DNA of 64,000 bases, from assembly GCF_018332715.1 (NCBI RefSeq), contig NZ_BOQP01000035.1, positions 1 through 64,000 of the forward strand, given 5' to 3'. The position numbers and the translations under genes were made by a program. Of the stretch, positions 42,098-50,184 are shown in pieces. Within the stretch, counting starts at the first letter, position 1. The number at the start of each line of letters is the position of its first letter. A model generated the notes under the pieces. That model made no database searches, was not told the DNA's origin, and saw nothing but the letters and a program-made list of their open reading frames with translations. The DNA is from Winogradskya consettensis (GTDB lineage Bacteria > Actinomycetota > Actinomycetes > Mycobacteriales > Micromonosporaceae).

Positions 42098-43093
42098 GTG
42101 ACTTCTGCGAAGCGTGTCCTCCTCGCCAAGCCCCGGGGCTACTGTGCCGGCGTCGACCGCGCGGTCCAGACCGTGGAGGAGGCGCTCACCCTCTACGGCG
42201 CCCCCGTCTACGTCCGCAAGCAGATCGTGCACAACAAACACGTGGTGAGCACGCTCGAAGCCCGTGGCGCGATCTTCGTCGAGGAGAACGAGGAGGTGCC
42301 CGAGGGCTCCACCGTCGTCTTCTCCGCCCACGGCGTCGCCCCCGAGGTCCACGAGCAGGCCCGCGCGCGCAACCTCAAGGCGATCGACGCGACCTGCCCG
42401 CTGGTCACCAAGGTCCACCACGAGGCCAAGCGGTTCGCGAGCGAGGACTACGACATCCTGCTCATCGGTCACGAGGGCCACGAGGAGGTCATCGGTACGG
42501 CCGGCGAGGCCCCCGCCCACATCCAGCTGGTCGACGGCCCCGACGACGTCGAGAACGTCGTGGTCCGTGACCCGTCGAAGGTGGTCTGGCTCTCCCAGAC
42601 GACCCTCTCGGTCGACGAGACCATGGAAACCGTCGCCCGGCTCAAGACCAAGCTCCCGCTGCTGCAGTCCCCGCCCAGCGACGACATCTGCTACGCGACC
42701 TCCAACCGCCAGCACGTCGTCAAGGAGATCGCCCCCGACTGCGACGTCGTCATCGTGGTCGGTTCCACCAACTCCTCCAACTCGGTCCGCCTCGTCGAGG
42801 TCGCCCTCGGCGCCGGAGCCCGCGCGGGCCACCTCGTCGACTACGCCTCCGAGATCCAGGACGAGTGGCTCGAGGGCGCGTCGACGGTCGGCGTCAGCTC
42901 AGGCGCCAGCGTCCCGGACGACCTGGTGATGGAGGTCCTCGCGTTCCTCGCCGAGCGCGGCTTCGGCGAGGTCACCGAATACACCACCGCCGAGGAACGC
43001 CTCACCTTCTCCCTCCCCCAGGAGCTCCGCCGCGACATGAAGGCCGCCGCAGCAGCCCGCGAGCTGGCAGCCGCCGCAGCCGCCCGCGCCTGA
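42098..43093 (+). CDS. ispH: 4-hydroxy-3-methylbut-2-enyl diphosphate reductase
   Basis: 331 residues. The three cysteine ligands of the iron-sulfur cluster are visible: Cys16 in PRGYCAGVDRA, Cys100 in DATCPLVTKVH and Cys198 in DDICYATSNRQ. SAHGVAP, IGHEGHEEV and GSTNSSNSVRL are also typical. It makes IPP and DMAPP in the last MEP-pathway step, feeding the prenyl synthase in this window. GTG 42098 follows no strong ribosome binding site; the frame upstream overlaps the opposite-strand gene. A clean stem-loop lies 100 bases after the stop. Confidence 0.95.
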   Translation: MTSAKRVLLAKPRGYCAGVDRAVQTVEEALTLYGAPVYVRKQIVHNKHVVSTLEARGAIFVEENEEVPEGSTVVFSAHGVAPEVHEQARARNLKAIDATCPLVTKVHHEAKRFASEDYDILLIGHEGHEEVIGTAGEAPAHIQLVDGPDDVENVVVRDPSKVVWLSQTTLSVDETMETVARLKTKLPLLQSPPSDDICYATSNRQHVVKEIAPDCDVVIVVGSTNSSNSVRLVEVALGAGARAGHLVDYASEIQDEWLEGASTVGVSSGASVPDDLVMEVLAFLAERGFGEVTEYTTAEERLTFSLPQELRRDMKAAAAARELAAAAAARA

Positions 43094-43192
43094 CCGGGCC
43101 TGCATCTGGCCGGGCAGCCTGGCGTGGCCCGGGCTGCGTCTGGCCGGCTATTGCTTGGTGAGTTCGTCGACCGGGGATGCCCTGAACGCAGA

Positions 43193-43222
43193 AGCGCCGC
43201 CGAGGTTGTCCTCGGCGGCGCT
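43193..43222 (+). terminator. Perfect 12-bp stem-loop downstream of ispH
   Basis: AGCGCCGCCGAG (43193-43204) and CTCGGCGGCGCT (43211-43222) pair fully around GTTGTC, followed by CTTGTCTGTT. A likely terminator for ispH. The remaining bases to 43405 hold no gene I can support; a short repeat CCGCA-ACCTTC-TGCGG at 43336-43351 may end the minus-strand gene. Confidence 0.75.
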
Positions 43223-43405
43223 CTTGTCTGTTCGTGCCGGCGTTCCAGTGGCCGTGAGCCTTTGATTCACCGCAGTAGCCGGCGACAGCAGCAGGATCTA
43301 GCACCGGGCACGAAGTTGCGCTGAACCCCGCATTTCCGCAACCTTCTGCGGCGTTAGGTGCATCTAGCCCTGCGGCCGGAGACAGGAAACGAGCGACTCA
43401 GGAGA

Positions 43406-44206
43406 CTAGAAGTCTCCGCCGCCGAAGTCGCCCCCGCCGAAGTCCCCGCCGCCACCGCCCCAGTCGCCGCCACCGCCGCCGAAGTCCCCGCCGCCGCCGC
43501 TGAAGTCGCCGGCCTGGTCGACGCCGCCCTGATCGCCGCCGCCGTTGAAGTCACCCGCGGCGTCCTGGAAGCCGTCCTGGTAGCCGTCGCCATAGCCGAC
43601 GTCGCCGAAGCTGGGGGAGAAGAGCGCGTCGAAGATCAGCATGCCGCCGAGGACGCCGGCTCCGGCGCCGAGAGCGGTTTTCCAGACGGGTGTGGAATAC
43701 CAGCCGGCGGGCACCGGGCGGCCCTGGACGCGGCCGCCGGGGTAGTAGTAGGGCGTGTCGGTGCCGGGCTGGGGGCCTGCCCTGTACTGGTGGCCCTCGA
43801 CGGTGACCTCACGCTCGGTGGTGAGCTGGCCGGCGCCGCGGGAGCTGCTCAGCGGGGGGAGCTCGGGGCCGGGGTCGATGCCCATCGCGGTGCGGGCGGC
43901 GCGGACGTAGGCGAGGCCTTCGAGGGCGGACTCGCGGGCGAGCTCGAACTGCTTGACGGTCTTGGCCTGCTGGAGCTGGCCGCCGGCGGCGTTGTAGCGC
44001 TCGCCGGCGTCGGACAGTGCCTGCCGGGCCGCGGGGTCGTCGCCGTGCAGGTTGAGGACCTGGCCGCCGAGTCTTTCGTACCAGCGCTGGGCCTCGGCGC
44101 GGGCGTCGTCGAGCTGCCGCTGCTCGCGGGCGGCGCTGCCCCGGCGCCAGACCACGACGAGACCGACCACGATCAGGATGAATACCAGCAGCAGAAACGC
44201 CTTCAT
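43406..44206 (-). CDS. Membrane-anchored protein with Gly-Asp-Phe-rich tail
   Basis: 266 residues. N-terminal membrane helix (FLLLVFILIVVGLVVVW), a coiled-coil-like helical region (residues 25-105), a domain with the loop VEGHQYRAGPQPGTDTPYYYPGG, then a second hydrophobic stretch (residues 165-185). The tail is made of Gly-rich repeats ending GGGDF. Such GGDFGGGG-type tails are also seen on TPM-domain membrane proteins, but no TPM domain is seen here. Divergent from rmuC with 54 bases between. Function unknown. Confidence 0.6.
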   Translation of the reverse strand: MKAFLLLVFILIVVGLVVVWRRGSAAREQRQLDDARAEAQRWYERLGGQVLNLHGDDPAARQALSDAGERYNAAGGQLQQAKTVKQFELARESALEGLAYVRAARTAMGIDPGPELPPLSSSRGAGQLTTEREVTVEGHQYRAGPQPGTDTPYYYPGGRVQGRPVPAGWYSTPVWKTALGAGAGVLGGMLIFDALFSPSFGDVGYGDGYQDGFQDAAGDFNGGGDQGGVDQAGDFSGGGGDFGGGGGDWGGGGGDFGGGDFGGGDF

Positions 44207-44260
44207 GTATCAAACGGTACCCGTGCCGGGAAAGTCGTACCCCTCTGGCAAGCTCGCACC

Positions 44261-45460
44261 GTGACGTTCTCGACGCTCGCTGTGGTGATCCTGTGCTTGG
44301 CGGTGGGTGCGGCGCTGGGGTGGCTGGCCGCCCGGCTGCGCGCCGCCGCCGACATCGCCCGGCTGGAGGCTACGGTCCAGGCCGGTCGCGACGGTGAGCA
44401 GCGGCTGGAGCAGTCCATGCGGGCACTCTCCTATGAGTCCACCGCGCAGTCCCAGGAGGCGGTCGCGCGGGCGATCGCGCCGCTGCACGAGGTGTTGCGG
44501 CACTACGAGCAGCGGGTCGCCGAGCTGGAGCGGGACCGCGTCGACGCCTATTCGGAGCTGCGCGAGCAGGTGCGCGCGATGGGCCTTGTCTCGGGCGAGC
44601 TGCGTACTGAGACGAAGCAGTTGGTGGCCGCTCTGCGCGCGCCTCAGGTGCGTGGCCGGTGGGGTGAGCATCAGCTGCGCCGCATCGTCGAGGCCGCGGG
44701 TCTGCTCGAACACTGTGACTTTGCTGAGCAGGTGACGTCAACCACCGACAAGCAGGGGGTACGCCCCGACATGCTCGTCCGGCTGCACGGCGGCCGCTCG
44801 GTGGTGGTGGACGCGAAGGCGCCGTTCGACTCGTACCTGTCCGCGATGGAGGCCCGCGACGAGCGCACCCGCGACGGCCACCTCGACCAGCATGCCCGGG
44901 TCCTGCGCGGGCACGTCGACGCGTTGTCCGCGAAGGCGTACTGGACCGCGTTCGACCAGACCCCCGATTTCGTGGTGCTGTTCGTGCCGGCCGACCCGTT
45001 CCTCGACGCCGCCCTGCAGCGCGACCCGACGCTGATGGAGCACGCCTTCACCCGCAACGTCGTGCTGGCCACCCCGGCGACGCTGATCGCGCTGCTGCGG
45101 ACGGTGGCGTATTCCTGGCGGCAGGAGGCGCTGGCCCGCAACGCCGTCGCGGTGCACAGCCTGGCCCGCGAGCTGTACGGGCGGCTGGCCACGCTCGGCG
45201 ACCACGTGGGCAAGCTCGGCTCGTCGCTGAGCGGGGCGGTCACCGCGTACAACAAGGCTGTGGGTTCGCTGGAGTCCCGCGTGCTGGTCAGTGCCCGCAA
45301 GCTCGCCGAGATGGGCGTCTCGGACGACGAGCTGCCGATCCCCGCCCAGGTCGAGGTCGCGCCCCGCCAGCCCCAGGCCCCCGAGCTGTTCGAGGACGAC
45401 CGCCCGCCGCGCCCGAGGCCCCACGCCCCGAAACTGTTCGAGGACGACGCAGCAAGATAG
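44261..45460 (+). CDS. rmuC: RmuC family DNA recombination protein
   Basis: 399 residues. N-terminal hydrophobic helix (LAVVILCLAVGAALGWLAARL), a long coiled coil to about residue 130, then the RmuC nuclease-like core with RGRWGEHQLRRIVEAAGL, the acidic-lysine motif SVVVDAKAPFDSYL, and the C-terminal DFVVLFVPADPFLDAAL. RmuC limits recombination at inverted repeats in E. coli; role in actinobacteria is inferred. GTG 44261 was chosen because the membrane helix follows immediately. Converges with the next gene at a three-base gap. Confidence 0.9.
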   Translation: MTFSTLAVVILCLAVGAALGWLAARLRAAADIARLEATVQAGRDGEQRLEQSMRALSYESTAQSQEAVARAIAPLHEVLRHYEQRVAELERDRVDAYSELREQVRAMGLVSGELRTETKQLVAALRAPQVRGRWGEHQLRRIVEAAGLLEHCDFAEQVTSTTDKQGVRPDMLVRLHGGRSVVVDAKAPFDSYLSAMEARDERTRDGHLDQHARVLRGHVDALSAKAYWTAFDQTPDFVVLFVPADPFLDAALQRDPTLMEHAFTRNVVLATPATLIALLRTVAYSWRQEALARNAVAVHSLARELYGRLATLGDHVGKLGSSLSGAVTAYNKAVGSLESRVLVSARKLAEMGVSDDELPIPAQVEVAPRQPQAPELFEDDRPPRPRPHAPKLFEDDAAR

Positions 45461-45463
45461 GCC

Positions 45464-46006
45464 TCAGTTGGGGAGGTGCCGGGCGAGTTCCTTGCGGAGC
45501 GCGCGCGGGCCGGGCCACACCTGGGTCAGGTCGGCGGTGAACGCGGGCGAGCCGTCGGGTTCGTCGTGCAGCACCGGCCAGCCCTCGTCCGCTCCGGCGA
45601 CGGGGTGCACCCGGTCCAGGTCGACCGGGGTGACGTCGAGCAGGGTGCGCAGGCCGTCGCGGCGCCACGTGACGTGATCGATGTCGGGCCAGGCCAGCAG
45701 CACCGGGTCGCTGCCCTCGGCCGCCAGCTCCAGCCCGCCCGACGAGGCCCGGATCCAGGTCCGCTGCGCCGAGCGAGCTGTCAGCGCATAACCCCCGGCC
45801 GCCAGGAACGCGATGACCGCGGCCTGTGCCAGCGTCGACCACCACGGATCCATCGGCGCCCCGAGCAGCAGCGCCACAACCGGTGACACCGCCACATAAG
45901 CGACCAGCAACACCGTGAACAACACGCCGAACGTCCGCCACGGCGACGCACGGAACAGCACCGTGTCGGCGGCAGGCGCCTCGACCTCCTCCGGCGGCAT
46001 CGACAT
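45464..46006 (-). CDS. PH-like membrane protein
   Basis: 180 residues, two helices near residues 22-42 and 54-75, then a soluble domain with GGLELAAEGSDPVLLAWPDIDHVTWRRDG (strand pattern of bacterial PH-like domains) and the ending WPGPRALRKELARHL. The ATG at 46006 follows a G-rich ribosome binding site; the frame upstream overlaps its neighbour. It lies five bases after the next upstream gene, so the two form an operon. Exact family not certain. Confidence 0.55.
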   Translation of the reverse strand: MSMPPEEVEAPAADTVLFRASPWRTFGVLFTVLLVAYVAVSPVVALLLGAPMDPWWSTLAQAAVIAFLAAGGYALTARSAQRTWIRASSGGLELAAEGSDPVLLAWPDIDHVTWRRDGLRTLLDVTPVDLDRVHPVAGADEGWPVLHDEPDGSPAFTADLTQVWPGPRALRKELARHLPN

Positions 46007-46011
46007 GCCCC

Positions 46012-46587
46012 CTATGCTGCCGTGTCCCCGCCCTCCGCAGGTCCCGGTTGGCCAAGTCCGTAGCGCCGGCTGCGCACCGTGCTGAGCCACGTGACCACGG
46101 TGACATACCCGAAGGCGATCACCCCGCCGAGCAGGAGGGAGTCTGCCGGTTCGAGGCCGCCGCCGATGATGTTCAGAACGAAACTCCCCACCACGAGCGC
46201 CGTCGCGACGGTCAGCAGCCACGGCGCCCAGGAGTTGCGCCGGTTGTGCGCGGCCGCGTCACGAGCCAGCGCGTCGACGCGGGGATCGGCGGCGTGACCG
46301 GTCTTGAAGGCGCGGGAGACGGCACGCTGGGTCGTCACATCCGCGCCCTGCAGCAGCGCCGGGTTCCTGGCGACGCGCCTGAACGTGTAGACGGGCAGCA
46401 GGGCGAGCGCCAGCAGAAACGCCAGCGGGACCAGGAGCACGGGTGACGACGTCAGGAAGACGCCGACGAGCAGCGCCACACACCCCAGCCCGGCGAGCAC
46501 CGCGAACACCACGCCGAGCAGGCGCAGGCGGCGGGTGGCGCGGGCGCGGAGCAGGTCCCGGTCGGGAATCACGTCGTCGACGGTCAT
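46012..46587 (-). CDS. Four-helix membrane protein of unknown function
   Basis: About 191 residues. Two helices near 25-45 and 50-68, a cytosolic middle with ADVTTQRAVSRAFKTGHAADPRVDALARDAA, and two more near 122-145 and 150-170. ATG 46587 is used; a GTG precedes it directly. No recognised family. It is directly upstream of the PH-like gene on the minus strand, and 45 bases downstream of the valS gene's stop. Confidence 0.5.
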   Translation of the reverse strand: MTVDDVIPDRDLLRARATRRLRLLGVVFAVLAGLGCVALLVGVFLTSSPVLLVPLAFLLALALLPVYTFRRVARNPALLQGADVTTQRAVSRAFKTGHAADPRVDALARDAAAHNRRNSWAPWLLTVATALVVGSFVLNIIGGGLEPADSLLLGGVIAFGYVTVVTWLSTVRSRRYGLGQPGPAEGGDTAA

Positions 46588-46632
46588 CACCGGGACCTAC
46601 CCCGCGGAAAATTCAACTACACATTGGACGGT

Positions 46633-49164
46633 TCAGAACGCGCAGGCGATGACGAGTTCGGGCGTACGGTCCGGGAGCATGTCGAGTTTGCCGATCCGGC
46701 CGGCGGCGCGCAGGTCGGGCTCGACCAGGGCGAGTCGTTCGAGCAGGGCGGCTGGGCCGAGGGCCTCGGCGAGCGGCACCTCCGCCTTCATCGACAGTTT
46801 GCGGTCCGACTTGGCGCGGCGGACCTGGCGCAGCGCGTCGCCGGCCAGGTCGAGCAGGGCCGCGTCACCCTCGGGGGCCACCCGGGTCAGCTCGTACGTC
46901 GTCGGCCAGGTCGCGCGGTGCACCGAGCCGTAGCGCCACCACGACCAGATCTCCTCGGTGGCGTACGGCAGGAACGGCGCGAACAACCGCAGCAGCACCG
47001 AGAGCCCGGCCGCGAGCGCCGCCCGCGCGGAGTCACCCTCGGGGCCGGTGGCGTAGGCGCGATCCTTGACCAGCTCGATGTAGTCGTCGCAGAACGTCCA
47101 GAAGAACGCCTCCGTCGTGGTGAGCGCGGTCGTGTGGTCGTACGCGTCGAAGGCCTCGGTGGCAGCGGTGACGACCGTGGCGAGCCGGGTGAGCATCGCC
47201 TTGTCGAGCTCGACCGTGACCGGCTGCCGCAGCGCCTCCGCGGCACCCAGGCCGAGCGCGAACTTCGACGCGTTGAGCAGTTTCGTCGCGAGCCGCCGCC
47301 CGACCTTGATCTGCGCGGGGTCGAAGGCCAGGTCCGCGCCGGGCCGCCCGTTCGCCGCCCAGTAGCGCACCGCGTCGGAGCCGCTCTGCGCGAGCAGGTC
47401 GAGCGGGGTCACGACGTTGCCCTTGGACTTGGACATCTTCTTGCGGTCCGGGTCGAGGATCCAGCCCGACTGGACCGTGGTCGACCAGGGCAGCGTGCCG
47501 TGTTCGAGGTGGGAGCGGACCACCGAGTAGAACAGCCAGGTGCGGATGATCTCCTGGCCCTGCGGGCGCAGGTCCATCGGGAAGACCCGCTTGAACAGGT
47601 CCTCGTCGGTGCCCCAGCCGCCGACGATCTGCGGGGTGAGCGAGGACGTGGCCCAGGTGTCCATGACGTCAGGGTCGGCGGCGAAACCACCGGGGACGTC
47701 GCGCTGGGACTCGTCGAAGCCCGGGGGACACTGCGAGGAAGGGTCGACCGGCAGCGAAGAAACGTCCGGTATGAGAAGCTTGTCGTAGTCCGGCTCGCCA
47801 GCGTTGTCGAGCCGGTACCACACCGGGACGGGCACGCCGAAGAACCGCTGCCGGCTGATCAGCCAGTCGCCCGTGAGCCCGCCGACCCAGTGGTCGTAGC
47901 GGTGCCGCATGTGCTCCGGGATCCAGCGCAGGTCGCGGCCACGCTGCAGCAGCTCCTCGCGCAGTCCCTGGTCACGGCCGCCGTTGCGGATGAACCACTG
48001 CCGGCTGGTGACGATCTCCAGCGGGGAGTCGCCGCGCTCGTAGAACTTCACCGGGTGCTGGATCGGCCGTGGCTCGCCGAGCAGGTCGCCGGTCTCGGTG
48101 AGGATCCGGACGATCTCGCGCCGGGCGGCGTTGACGGTCAGCCCGGCGAAGTCGCGGTAGGACGCCTCGGAGACGCCGGCCGGGCGGTCGGGCAGGAAAC
48201 GCCCGTCGCGGCCGAGCACCACGCGCGTCTCGAGCTGCAGGTCACGCCACCAGATGACGTCGGTCAGGTCGCCGAACGTGCAGACCATCGCGATGCCGGT
48301 GCCCTTGTCGGGATCGGCGAGCTGGTGCGCGTACACGGGGACTTCGACGTCGAAGAACGGCGTGCGGACGGTCTTGCCCACCAGCGGGTGTCCCGGCGCC
48401 GTGACCAGCGCCACGCAGGCGGGAAGCAGCTCGGGCCGGGTCGTGTCGATCTCGACCGGCCCGTCCGGGCCGTGGAAACGCAGCCGATGGTACGCACCCG
48501 GCCGCTCCCGGTCCTCGATCTCGGCCTGCGCCACCGCCGTGCGGAAACCCACATCCCAGAGCGTCGGAGCCTCAGAGGTGTACGCCTCCCCGCGCGCGAG
48601 GTTGTCCAGAAACGCGCGCTGCGAGACGGCCTGGGACTTCGCCCCGATCGTCGTGTAGGTCATCGCCCAGTCGACGGACAGCCCGAGGCGCCGCCACAGC
48701 GCCTCGAACACCTTCTCGTCCTCGACGGTCAGGACGTTGCACAGCTCGACGAAGTTGCGGCGGGACACGGCCACGGCCGGCTTGGGCGGCGTCGCGGGGG
48801 CCTGCCACTGCGGGTCGTACGGCAGCGACGGGTCGCAGTAGACGCCGTAGACGTTCTGCACCCGGCGCTCGGTGGGCAGGCCGTTGTCGTCCCAGCCCAT
48901 CGGGTAGAAGACGGTCTTGCCGCGCATCCGCTGGAAGCGCGCGATCGTGTCGGTGTGCGTATAGGAGAAGACGTGCCCCATGTGCAGCTCGCCGGATACG
49001 GTGGGCGGAGGGGTGTCGATGGCGTATACGTCGGCGCGCTCCTTGGAGCGGTCGAACGCATACGTGCCCTCCTCCTGCCAGCGGCTCGCCCACTTCTCCT
49101 CGAGGCCGTCCAGGGACGGTCGCTCGGGGAGACCGGCGCGCGCGGTCCTACCCGTATCAGTCAT
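46633..49164 (-). CDS. valS: Valyl-tRNA synthetase
   Basis: 843 residues. Class I synthetase with the HIGH-type signature GELHMGHVFSYTHTD, an editing (CP1) domain in the middle, the KMSKS loop DPDRKKMSKSKGNVV, and the anticodon-binding helical domain. The C-terminal coiled coil of E. coli ValRS is missing; the protein ends after TPELVIACAF. The segment GWDDNGLPTERRVQN after HMGH has the DDNGLPTE form I associate with archaeal-type or rickettsial ValRS. ATG 49164 was chosen; the frame upstream runs into the DUF3307 gene. It charges tRNA-Val; no second copy is visible in the window. Confidence 0.95.
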   Translation of the reverse strand: MTDTGRTARAGLPERPSLDGLEEKWASRWQEEGTYAFDRSKERADVYAIDTPPPTVSGELHMGHVFSYTHTDTIARFQRMRGKTVFYPMGWDDNGLPTERRVQNVYGVYCDPSLPYDPQWQAPATPPKPAVAVSRRNFVELCNVLTVEDEKVFEALWRRLGLSVDWAMTYTTIGAKSQAVSQRAFLDNLARGEAYTSEAPTLWDVGFRTAVAQAEIEDRERPGAYHRLRFHGPDGPVEIDTTRPELLPACVALVTAPGHPLVGKTVRTPFFDVEVPVYAHQLADPDKGTGIAMVCTFGDLTDVIWWRDLQLETRVVLGRDGRFLPDRPAGVSEASYRDFAGLTVNAARREIVRILTETGDLLGEPRPIQHPVKFYERGDSPLEIVTSRQWFIRNGGRDQGLREELLQRGRDLRWIPEHMRHRYDHWVGGLTGDWLISRQRFFGVPVPVWYRLDNAGEPDYDKLLIPDVSSLPVDPSSQCPPGFDESQRDVPGGFAADPDVMDTWATSSLTPQIVGGWGTDEDLFKRVFPMDLRPQGQEIIRTWLFYSVVRSHLEHGTLPWSTTVQSGWILDPDRKKMSKSKGNVVTPLDLLAQSGSDAVRYWAANGRPGADLAFDPAQIKVGRRLATKLLNASKFALGLGAAEALRQPVTVELDKAMLTRLATVVTAATEAFDAYDHTTALTTTEAFFWTFCDDYIELVKDRAYATGPEGDSARAALAAGLSVLLRLFAPFLPYATEEIWSWWRYGSVHRATWPTTYELTRVAPEGDAALLDLAGDALRQVRRAKSDRKLSMKAEVPLAEALGPAALLERLALVEPDLRAAGRIGKLDMLPDRTPELVIACAF

Positions 49165-49281
49165 GTGGCCGAGAGTAGAGCGGTCATTGCCGGTCTGCCA
49201 GCGGGATTGCCGGGGCGCCGCGATACTCTCCATCTCCGCCCGCAGCCGGGGCGGGCGGGCAGCGAATGGGTGGGGGCCTTC

Positions 49282-49707
49282 ATGCCGGATGCGGTTCTCG
49301 TCTTTGTGGTTTCCGTGACCACGCTGATGGCGGCGCATCAAATCGGCGACCATGTGCTGCAATCGGACAAGCAGGCCGCGCACAAGGCCGATCCGGGGTT
49401 GCACGGCTGGGTCTTCATGGCGCAGCACGTCGGCATCTATCACGTGGTCGCGATCGCCATGGTGCTCATCGCGTTCGTCGGGCTCGGCATCGACATTCCC
49501 GTGCGCGGAATGGTCGCCGGAATCGGGTTCTCGGCGATCAGCCACGCGTTTCTGGACCGCCGCTGGCCGGTCCGCTTCCTGCTCACGCGGTTGGGCTCGC
49601 CGACGTTCGCCGTCATGCAGACCCCGGTCAACGGTATGTACGTCGCCGACCAGGCCCTGCACTACGGCTGCCTCTGGATCTCAGCGCTGCTGATCGCGCG
49701 CCTCTAG
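49282..49707 (+). CDS. DUF3307-like small membrane protein
   Basis: 141 residues, with four helices. The opening SVTTLMAAHQIGDHVLQSDKQAAHKAD shows the His/Asp/Gln pattern (H..GD..LQ...A..K) of DUF3307 proteins, followed by HVGIYHVVAIAMVLIAFVG. ATG 49282 was chosen; GTG 49270 is possible. It diverges from valS and overlaps the 3' end of the ogt gene by 27 bases. Function unknown; it may have phage or plasmid relatives. Confidence 0.65.
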   Translation: MPDAVLVFVVSVTTLMAAHQIGDHVLQSDKQAAHKADPGLHGWVFMAQHVGIYHVVAIAMVLIAFVGLGIDIPVRGMVAGIGFSAISHAFLDRRWPVRFLLTRLGSPTFAVMQTPVNGMYVADQALHYGCLWISALLIARL

Positions 49708-50184
49708 AGCCAGCAGCGCCGCCTTCACGTCGACGCCCCAGCGATATCCGCGCAACGTCCCGTCCGTTCCGAGGACCCGATGGCACGGCACGAACAACGC
49801 CACGGCATTGCGGGCGCACGCGGCTGCTGCAGCCCGGATCGCCGCGGGCCGGCCCGCCAATTCGGCATACCCGCGATAGGTGAGTGGCTCGCCCGGCTTG
49901 ATGTCGCGCATCACCTGCCAGGCATGCGCCATGAACGGCCCGGAAGTGTGCTGTTCGACCGTTACCGCGTCGATCGCGGTCAGATCACCGGCGAAATACG
50001 CACGCACCGCCTCGCCGACCGCTCCGGGATCGGCTCCCGGCCGCGTTTCCTCCCGCAATTTCTCGTGTACGAGCGGCAGCAGCTTTTCGACATCCGCGGT
50101 GAACCCGGACGCCCGCACCGCACCGGCGTCACTGACGACGTACGTGAACGGACCGGCGGGGGTCTCGAGGGTCGTGGAAAGCAT
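49681..50184 (-). CDS. ogt: Methylated-DNA--protein-cysteine methyltransferase
   Basis: 167 residues. The active-site motif VPCHRVLG with its acceptor cysteine, the helix-turn-helix LTYRGYAELAGRPAAIRAAAAA, and the end GYRWGVDVKAALLALE. It removes alkyl groups from O6-guanine in a suicide reaction. The ATG shares one base with the stop of the Ada-AlkA gene, so both repair proteins are made together; a start 42 bases earlier is excluded by that overlap. Confidence 0.93.
   Translation of the reverse strand: MLSTTLETPAGPFTYVVSDAGAVRASGFTADVEKLLPLVHEKLREETRPGADPGAVGEAVRAYFAGDLTAIDAVTVEQHTSGPFMAHAWQVMRDIKPGEPLTYRGYAELAGRPAAIRAAAAACARNAVALFVPCHRVLGTDGTLRGYRWGVDVKAALLALEARDQQR

Noticed and set aside
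43223..43405. Small gene or tRNA between ispH and the Gly-rich protein
   Set aside because: No cloverleaf or T-loop sequence, and no frame with a ribosome binding site or sensible composition.
46624..49707. Plus-strand open frame of about 1000 codons antisense to valS
   Set aside because: It has no domain and is a GC-rich shadow of valS codons. Only its last part (49282-49707) is a real gene (DUF3307-like).
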